NCBI GenBank assembly: GCA_027066265.1
Contig: JAMOOB010000214.1
Coordinates: forward strand, 1 to 10,436
Source of the DNA: Desulfurococcales archaeon
Lineage (GTDB): Archaea; Thermoproteota; Thermoprotei_A; Sulfolobales; Ignisphaeraceae
DNA length: 10,436 nucleotides
Direction of reading: 5' to 3'
In this document: piece after piece, positions 6,090 through 10,436 of the stretch
Position numbering within the stretch: position 1 is the first letter of the stretch
How the letters are laid out: every line of letters begins with the position of its first letter
The notes under the pieces: generated by a model
What the model saw: the letters and a program-made list of their open reading frames with translations, nothing else
Database searches by the model: none
What the model was told of the DNA's origin: nothing
Position numbers and translations under genes: made by a program

Positions 6090-6921
6090 ACATACCGAAG
6101 TAGTCTCGATTTGTTAGAGCTTCGTATACTCGCTTGACTACATCTATTCCTTTGCGAACTTCTGGATCTTCGATCTCCTTCTTTCTAAGTTCGTTGGATT
6201 CCAGAACGAATTCGAATAACTTTGATGGATAGCATTCATTCAATATCTTCGTGTTCGGTATGAGACAGTGACCTCCGATAACATCTGGATAGTATACTGG
6301 TCTATCGTGTAGAACTCTATGTACTTCTGCTATGAATTCGGCTATCACTGAGAGATCTGCTCCATACTTCAGGGCTACTCGGTGTAGTTCCTGCCACGAA
6401 GCGATCATTATTGCTCTGTATACTGTTTCCCAGAGCTTTGCAAGCTCAAGGCTTTCGGGACTCGACATGCATATCTTGACATTCAGACCAACCGATTCGA
6501 GATGCTTCCTAGCTTCTTCGAGAACATCGTCTTTGAGAGGTAGAGCCGATACCCACTTAGGCCAGAAAAGAATATGTCTGTAGAGGTTTGGATGCTTTCC
6601 ACGTATGGGTGTATACACTACCGGTCTCCCTACACGTTCGTATACACGTCTCGTAGTACCTATGGCAACGGTGCTATGGATGAAGATCATTCTAGGTTGG
6701 AATCTACGAACGTAGTTATCGACGACGTCAACGAATTGATTCAATGAGGAGAACGGTATCGCTATGTGGAGGTAGTCTATGGGGCTAGGGATCTCGTCGA
6801 GGGTATGGATAGATTTCGCTGGATCGATGTCGTATCCATACGTAGGACCCTTGTAACGTTCCTGAAATATGCGGTAGAGCGCTGAACCAACTTCTCCTAA
6901 TCCAACTATTAAAACAGACAT
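6088..6921 (-). CDS. Short NAD-dependent nucleotide-sugar dehydrogenase-like protein
   Basis: Cytoplasmic oxidoreductase-like protein related to the UDP-glucose/GDP-mannose dehydrogenase family. The Rossmann fold opens at residue 3 with VLIVGLGEVG (GxGxxG at 7-12), with acidic residues Asp31 and Asp33 after the second strand. HSTVAIGTT (82-90) matches the family's STVPPGTT region, RGKHP is at 107-111, the central helix contains Lys162, and IGGHC (215-219) supplies the cysteine used for hydride transfer in related enzymes. Full enzymes have about 400-440 residues; this one has 277 and lacks the C-terminal nucleotide-sugar-binding domain. The Asn normally four residues after the helix Lys appears to be Thr166. 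It may therefore act on a small or different substrate. ATG 6921 is the natural start, since the Rossmann strand begins directly. It is first in a two-gene operon with the unknown gene downstream. Confidence 0.82.
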   Translation of the reverse strand: MSVLIVGLGEVGSALYRIFQERYKGPTYGYDIDPAKSIHTLDEIPSPIDYLHIAIPFSSLNQFVDVVDNYVRRFQPRMIFIHSTVAIGTTRRVYERVGRPVVYTPIRGKHPNLYRHILFWPKWVSALPLKDDVLEEARKHLESVGLNVKICMSSPESLELAKLWETVYRAIMIASWQELHRVALKYGADLSVIAEFIAEVHRVLHDRPVYYPDVIGGHCLIPNTKILNECYPSKLFEFVLESNELRKKEIEDPEVRKGIDVVKRVYEALTNRDYFGM

Positions 6922-7010
6922 CTAGGCACCGAGCCCTAAGAAGAAGTGGTTTCTAAAGAACTCAGATACCGGCTTGTCATCATCGTTCAGACGGTAGGGA
7001 GTTCATCACG
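6922..7010. promoter_or_regulatory. Divergent promoter region
   Basis: These 89 bases separate two divergent genes and must hold both promoters. The best AT-rich element is TTTCTAAAGAA (6950-6960). Read on the minus strand it lies about 34 bases before the ATG at 6921, the distance expected for a nearly leaderless crenarchaeal mRNA; on the plus strand it would give a leader of about 30 bases. It could serve both genes. The match to a TATA box is weak. AGGGAG (6996-7001) is a ribosome binding site supporting GTG 7011. Confidence 0.3.
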
Positions 7011-7568
7011 GTGACGATCATGCCTAGATACCTCGTAGAGCTAGGATGGAGGTACTTGCATTGCCTAGGATACGCTGTACGAGTTTCGCACCCAATCAGT
7101 ATCCCAGGTAGACGGGGTAAGAAACGGTTAGTGTTTGTCGATGTTCTTGGATTCGGTCGCGATGAGATCGTTGTATTGGAGTGCCGATCCATCAAGGGCG
7201 TTAAGTACGTTAAGCGCCACGTCGAGAAGCTGACTTCGACGATAAGATCGATGATCGAAAACCTTCGCGAGCTATATGGAGTTCAGAGGATTCGACCTAT
7301 CGTGTTGCTCGATGATGAGGAGATCAATGAACTTGAACGCCAGGGTCTAGTCCAGCTCATCCATAGACATGGAATTGAAGTGCTTCGTCTTTCGAAAGTG
7401 ATCGAGACCCTTATCGATTGTGGACTTCGAGAGCTTGAATGTAGAGAGATGCGCGGTGAAGGAGATTTGATTCTGACGATACTGGCTAAGGTAGGAACCT
7501 ACCTACGATCCAGGGCTAAGCAGGGAGAGAATTCTGTCGTAGAGCACGAACAACATCGATATGGGTAG
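7011..7568 (+). CDS. PD-(D/E)XK nuclease-superfamily-like protein
   Basis: A 185-residue protein that looks like a restriction-endonuclease-fold nuclease. An N-terminal helix (LVELGWRYLHCLGY, with Glu10) is followed by the core pattern VDVLGFGRDEIVVLECRS: Asp44, then Glu57 in an E-x-R arrangement where active nucleases usually have E-x-K. A basic helix (IKGVKYVKRHVEKL) and a Rossmann-like strand (RPIVLL, 95-100) follow, ending near IEVLRLSKV (122-130). Many archaeal proteins of this type act in DNA repair or restriction, but no methylase or helicase partner is present here. GTG 7011 is chosen because AGGGAG lies 9 bases upstream; ATG 7020 is an alternative. The last 66 bases overlap the 3' end of the opposing T2SF gene, so both strands code there. 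Family membership is inferred from the motif and the surrounding hydrophobic pattern. Confidence 0.68.
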   Translation: MTIMPRYLVELGWRYLHCLGYAVRVSHPISIPGRRGKKRLVFVDVLGFGRDEIVVLECRSIKGVKYVKRHVEKLTSTIRSMIENLRELYGVQRIRPIVLLDDEEINELERQGLVQLIHRHGIEVLRLSKVIETLIDCGLRELECREMRGEGDLILTILAKVGTYLRSRAKQGENSVVEHEQHRYG

Positions 7569-8438
7569 CGCTAGCATAGCTATGTATCGCGGAGCTAGCA
7601 AGAACGTTCCCGTGGTCAGTCTGCTCACGACTATGCTCGAAGCTATCAAGAGCATCATCGTGGACAGGAAGTAGCACGACAATACCTTGTCAATATTTAC
7701 AGTGATTGCGGTGGGCATCGTTGTGCTGAGCTTAGCTATCGAGGACACTAACCACGTAACTACGATACTCGATAACGCAAATGCGAGCACCGCGCTAAGT
7801 GCTATGAATCTATGCTCAGCTAATCTAAACTTCATTAGGTAGTCCATTCGTTGCAACTGGTATACGTACCTAGTAGCTTCCTCAAGAACCTCCGCAACTC
7901 GACCACCGCTAGTCATTGCGATGACTATCGATGAAGCTAGCAACCTAGCTTCCGGAGCAACGTATCGTGGAAAGCATTCTCGCATTGCTCGAAACGGATC
8001 CTCTCCCAACTTAATCAAAGCCGTGAACCTTCTAACGTAGCTTGATAGGGGTTCTCGAAGCATTGATGCAGCGTTCTCGAGTGCTTGGATGAGAGGCGTA
8101 CCAGTTCTAACGAAGGAGTTCAGCATGGGTATCAGCTGCAGCATGCCTTCGCGAACGATCGTCATGGTCTTGTAGCGCTGACGAAGATGTAGGTATACGG
8201 CAGCCGATATCATCGAAACGAGGTTTCCTACGAAGAATATCGAGTACTTACCTGAAACGAATGGTAAGCGTAGGCGTCCAAAGCTAAGCGTCGTTATCGC
8301 GATCCTAGGTTTCGAAAGTTCGTCTATTCCTAGGTAGCTGAATATACGTGGGTACACGTATAGCGGTGCAATTACTCCTAGCACAGCGATCAAGATGGTG
8401 TCTAGCGCGATTAATGCGAGAATTCTTTGCAGATCCAT
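7503..8438 (-). CDS. T2SF-domain pilus/secretion platform protein (TadC-like)
   Basis: Integral membrane protein of 311 residues with one T2SF (GspF-type) cytoplasmic domain, thought to form the inner-membrane platform turned by the ATPase of the same operon. Hydrophobic segments lie near residues 8-28, 66-84, 211-233, 252-271 and 285-304. The cytoplasmic T2SF domain (about 95-205) shows the family pattern: LIPMLNSFVRTGTPLIQALE, then LIKLGEDPFRAM, and an AMTSGGRVAEVLEEA segment. The archaellum and Ups-type proteins FlaJ/UpsF carry two T2SF domains in one chain; here the work is split between two proteins, as in Tad systems. ATG 8438 lies 3 bases after the upstream gene's stop, with GAGGGTG just before it, so translation is probably coupled. 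Its 3' end overlaps the convergent nuclease-like gene by 66 bases. Confidence 0.85.
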   Translation of the reverse strand: MDLQRILALIALDTILIAVLGVIAPLYVYPRIFSYLGIDELSKPRIAITTLSFGRLRLPFVSGKYSIFFVGNLVSMISAAVYLHLRQRYKTMTIVREGMLQLIPMLNSFVRTGTPLIQALENAASMLREPLSSYVRRFTALIKLGEDPFRAMRECFPRYVAPEARLLASSIVIAMTSGGRVAEVLEEATRYVYQLQRMDYLMKFRLAEHRFIALSAVLAFALSSIVVTWLVSSIAKLSTTMPTAITVNIDKVLSCYFLSTMMLLIASSIVVSRLTTGTFLLAPRYIAMLALPISMLFVLYDRILSLLSPGS

Positions 8439-8441
8439 TGC

Positions 8442-9353
8442 TTACACCCTCATCCTAGACAACAAGCTCTCGATAACGATTATCGATAGCACGGATATCG
8501 TTGGAATCAGTATGAAGACCGTTAGGAACATTATGTTGTCGAAGTTGAGGAACCCCATGGGTAAGAATATGAATAGCACTGCAATTCCTCCCAACATGAG
8601 GGGAAGAATCATTGAGATCGCTAGGTAGCTCTCCATGACGATACCTATGTCGTTCACGAACTTCTCCACTTTCAAACTGTATCGATCTACATAATTCTGC
8701 ATAGCGGCTCTCACGATTTCGGCAGGATCTCCCCCTATTTTCGAAGCCGTTGCTAGGCTTTCGAAGAGTTCGCGAACGGAGGGCGAGGGAGTGATCGAAG
8801 CGACAAGCTTTAGAGCTTCGTGTAGTGGCATACCTAGCCTTGTAAGGGAATTCACTAGCTGTATCTCGACTCTGAATGGTCTGAGAATCTCGTGGTATCT
8901 AGAGGCTAAAACATCGAAAGCTTTCGCTATGCTGGTACCCGATGCTAGAAGTAGCGATAGTGCCGATGCTAGGAGAGGGAACTTTGCCTCGAGTATGCTT
9001 CCACGGTTTCTATACATGGTTACGGGTATGGATAGAGCTAGACCTAAAGAAAGCGGTAGGATTACCGATAGAGTGATTCCGAGCGATATTAGCAAAGCCG
9101 TAGATAGAGGTAGGTAGCGAAGAAGAATATACGCTGATATTGCGAACCCGATCATGATCATCGCGACTATCGTCATAGAGACTACAGTGACGTATCTATC
9201 GAAACTCGATGCAAGACCCGAGCCTATTACGTAGGGTTCGAGACCTTTATGTTTCGAGAGGAAGATCTTCACGGGTTTGCAGATGATTGAGGCAACGTCT
9301 TCGATAGTGCTATACAACGACGATTTCCTCCTCTTTAAGTTCGTGGACCTCAT
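8442..9353 (-). CDS. T2SF-domain pilus/secretion platform protein (TadB-like)
   Basis: Membrane protein of 303 residues with a T2SF domain, middle gene of the pilus operon. A basic N-terminal region (1-55) precedes two membrane segments (about 57-77 and 84-111), the cytoplasmic T2SF domain (about 120-238), and two more membrane segments (about 240-265 and 275-297). Family features seen: FPLLASALSLLLASGTSIAKAF (the first helices), LVNSLTRLGMPLHEAL, and ATASKIGGDPAEIVR. It probably pairs with the following T2SF protein to replace the single two-domain platform of other archaeal pili. ATG 9353 overlaps the end of the ATPase gene by 44 bases and has GGGAG six bases upstream of the codon. TTG 9317 is an alternative start, preceded nine bases earlier by GAGGAGG; it would remove 12 basic residues and reduce the overlap to 8 bases. 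Either choice leaves the domain intact. Confidence 0.87.
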   Translation of the reverse strand: MRSTNLKRRKSSLYSTIEDVASIICKPVKIFLSKHKGLEPYVIGSGLASSFDRYVTVVSMTIVAMIMIGFAISAYILLRYLPLSTALLISLGITLSVILPLSLGLALSIPVTMYRNRGSILEAKFPLLASALSLLLASGTSIAKAFDVLASRYHEILRPFRVEIQLVNSLTRLGMPLHEALKLVASITPSPSVRELFESLATASKIGGDPAEIVRAAMQNYVDRYSLKVEKFVNDIGIVMESYLAISMILPLMLGGIAVLFIFLPMGFLNFDNIMFLTVFILIPTISVLSIIVIESLLSRMRV

Positions 9354-10436
9354 AGGGATCTCCCAAGATCTTGACGATTTCTCTATAAACTACTTCTGGA
9401 TCTCTCTTATACCTCCTAATCAATGCGTATAGAGACACGATATCCAGATTCTTCTTCGTTGCATACCATAGTAGCGTTGCTCTTCGAAGGAGATCCTCAA
9501 CTATTTCACCTACGGGAAGAGCCGCTAGGTTAGCTATCGTTGAAAGCGTTGTACTTCCAGAGAGTTTGAGAAGCCATAGATTGCTTGCGCGATCCCACTT
9601 AGATACGGTTCTAAGACGTATTACATCCCTGGAAGGATCGTACGAATCTACCTCGTGTACAACCACGATCTTTCTATGCACGGTTCCTTCGATAGCCAAT
9701 CTGAGTACCTGTACGAAAAGACGTGTTGTAGCGATCAATGCCTTGGGAACGTTCATGGGCGGCGAAGTGAGGCGTCTTATGAGAGCTTCGACTGATTCTG
9801 CGTGTACAGTTGTAAGACCTCCATGGCCTGTCGATACAGCTTGAAAGAAGCTATAGGCTTCCCTAGACCTTATTTCGCCAAGTATCAGTATATCGGGACG
9901 TTGCCTCATTGCGGACTCTACCTGCATCTGTAGCGTTACGCTTTGAACGTTTCGATCGCTACTAAGCCTAGTTACCATAGCTACCCAATTCTCGTGGAAG
10001 GGAAGCGTTATCTCGGGCGTATCCTCGGCAACAACTATCTTGACCTCTGGCGGTAGGAGCATAGCGATAGCATTCAGCAACGTTGTTTTACCAGCTCCCG
10101 TAGGTCCGTATATTACAATGCCTTGCTTGCTCTCGGCTACGAGCCATAGCAAGGCTGCTAACCCTGGATCTAGCATGCCTCTGGATATGAGCTCTACTAT
10201 CGTGAAAGGAGATTCCCTAAACCTTCTGATCGTGAACGTGTGTCCTCGACGAGAAACAACGTCTAGAACTATGTGAACTCGGTACCCCTCAGGCTTTATT
10301 ACTCCCTCAACTATGGGTTGTGCGATAGTAGGTTCGATGCCGGCACGATACGCAAGTTTCCTGATCACCTTCTCTAGCTCTTCGCTAGTCTTGAAGACAA
10401 CGTTTGTTTCGATCCATTCGAACTCGTTGTGGAATA
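9310..10436 (-). CDS. Type II/IV secretion ATPase, GspE/TadA type (5' end cut by window)
   Basis: Hexameric cytoplasmic ATPase that powers pilus assembly or secretion. The reading frame stays open to the window edge: codons before GTG 10368 encode HNEFEWIETNVVF and on into the same domain, so the gene begins outside the window and the GTG is internal. Numbering from that GTG: Walker A GPTGAGKTT (88-96), Asp box around VVAEDTPEI (112-120), Walker B DILILGEIR (159-167), His box TGHGGLTTVHA (180-190). The stretch REAYSFFQAVSTGHGG is typical of archaeal GspE-like enzymes. The C-terminal region (245-352) follows with SKWDR and mixed-charge helices. The N-terminal domain is missing from view. Two T2SF genes follow in the same operon with overlapping or nearly touching ends, which supports a pilus or Tad-like role. 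A DNA-conjugation VirB11 role is less likely in this context. Confidence 0.93.
   Translation of the reverse strand, partial: FHNEFEWIETNVVFKTSEELEKVIRKLAYRAGIEPTIAQPIVEGVIKPEGYRVHIVLDVVSRRGHTFTIRRFRESPFTIVELISRGMLDPGLAALLWLVAESKQGIVIYGPTGAGKTTLLNAIAMLLPPEVKIVVAEDTPEITLPFHENWVAMVTRLSSDRNVQSVTLQMQVESAMRQRPDILILGEIRSREAYSFFQAVSTGHGGLTTVHAESVEALIRRLTSPPMNVPKALIATTRLFVQVLRLAIEGTVHRKIVVVHEVDSYDPSRDVIRLRTVSKWDRASNLWLLKLSGSTTLSTIANLAALPVGEIVEDLLRRATLLWYATKKNLDIVSLYALIRRYKRDPEVVYREIVKILGDPYEVHELKEEEIVVV

Noticed and set aside
10277..10368. GTG 10368 as the true start of the ATPase
   Set aside because: The frame is open to the window edge and the upstream codons encode typical family sequence (HNEFEWIETNVVF), so the gene is cut rather than starting here.
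1..10436. CRISPR arrays, tRNA or rRNA genes, insertion sequences, integrase or prophage genes
   Set aside because: Read through for regular repeats, tRNA-like ends and transposase or integrase motifs; none was seen. A tRNA scan and repeat search would be needed to exclude them fully.

Overview
This window looks like chromosome of a hyperthermophilic crenarchaeon (Thermoproteota, most like Desulfurococcales). The strongest clue is a complete Cren7 chromatin protein gene, a family confined to Crenarchaeota. The archaeosortase, the archaeal-type pilus ATPase with two T2SF membrane proteins, many GTG starts and tightly packed genes fit this. I cannot name the genus. No rRNA, tRNA, insertion sequence, CRISPR array or phage gene was seen.

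Layout. Positions 2-5020 (+) hold a three-gene cluster: an archaeosortase/exosortase-family membrane protein with an extra extracytoplasmic C-terminal domain, a MoxR-type AAA+ ATPase, and a large membrane protein with a DUF4350-like outer domain, about five membrane helices and a cytoplasmic DUF58 domain. An 18-bp perfect palindrome sits on the stop codon of the first gene. Positions 5021-5180 are a non-coding leader with a candidate promoter and two inverted repeats, one of which covers the ribosome binding site of cren7 (5181-5369, +). Cren7 converges, with 2 bp between stops, on a two-gene minus-strand operon (6921 to 5372): a short nucleotide-sugar-dehydrogenase-like protein followed by an unrecognised 237-aa protein. 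An 89-bp divergent intergenic region then leads to a plus-strand PD-(D/E)XK nuclease-like gene (7011-7568). Its 3' end overlaps, tail to tail by 66 bp, the last gene of a minus-strand pilus/secretion operon (10436 to 7503): a GspE/TadA-type ATPase cut by the window edge, then two T2SF membrane proteins.

How the genes fit together. Two cell-surface modules share the window. The pilus operon supplies a motor ATPase and two platform proteins, as in Tad-like or archaeal type IV pilus machines; no pilin gene is visible. The archaeosortase-MoxR-DUF4350/DUF58 cluster is the most unusual part. It places a cysteine transpeptidase-like sorting enzyme beside an AAA+ chaperone and its probable membrane partner, which suggests an envelope maturation system; this is inference from gene context. 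The Cren7 gene is ordinary in protein sequence but has a noteworthy 5' leader.
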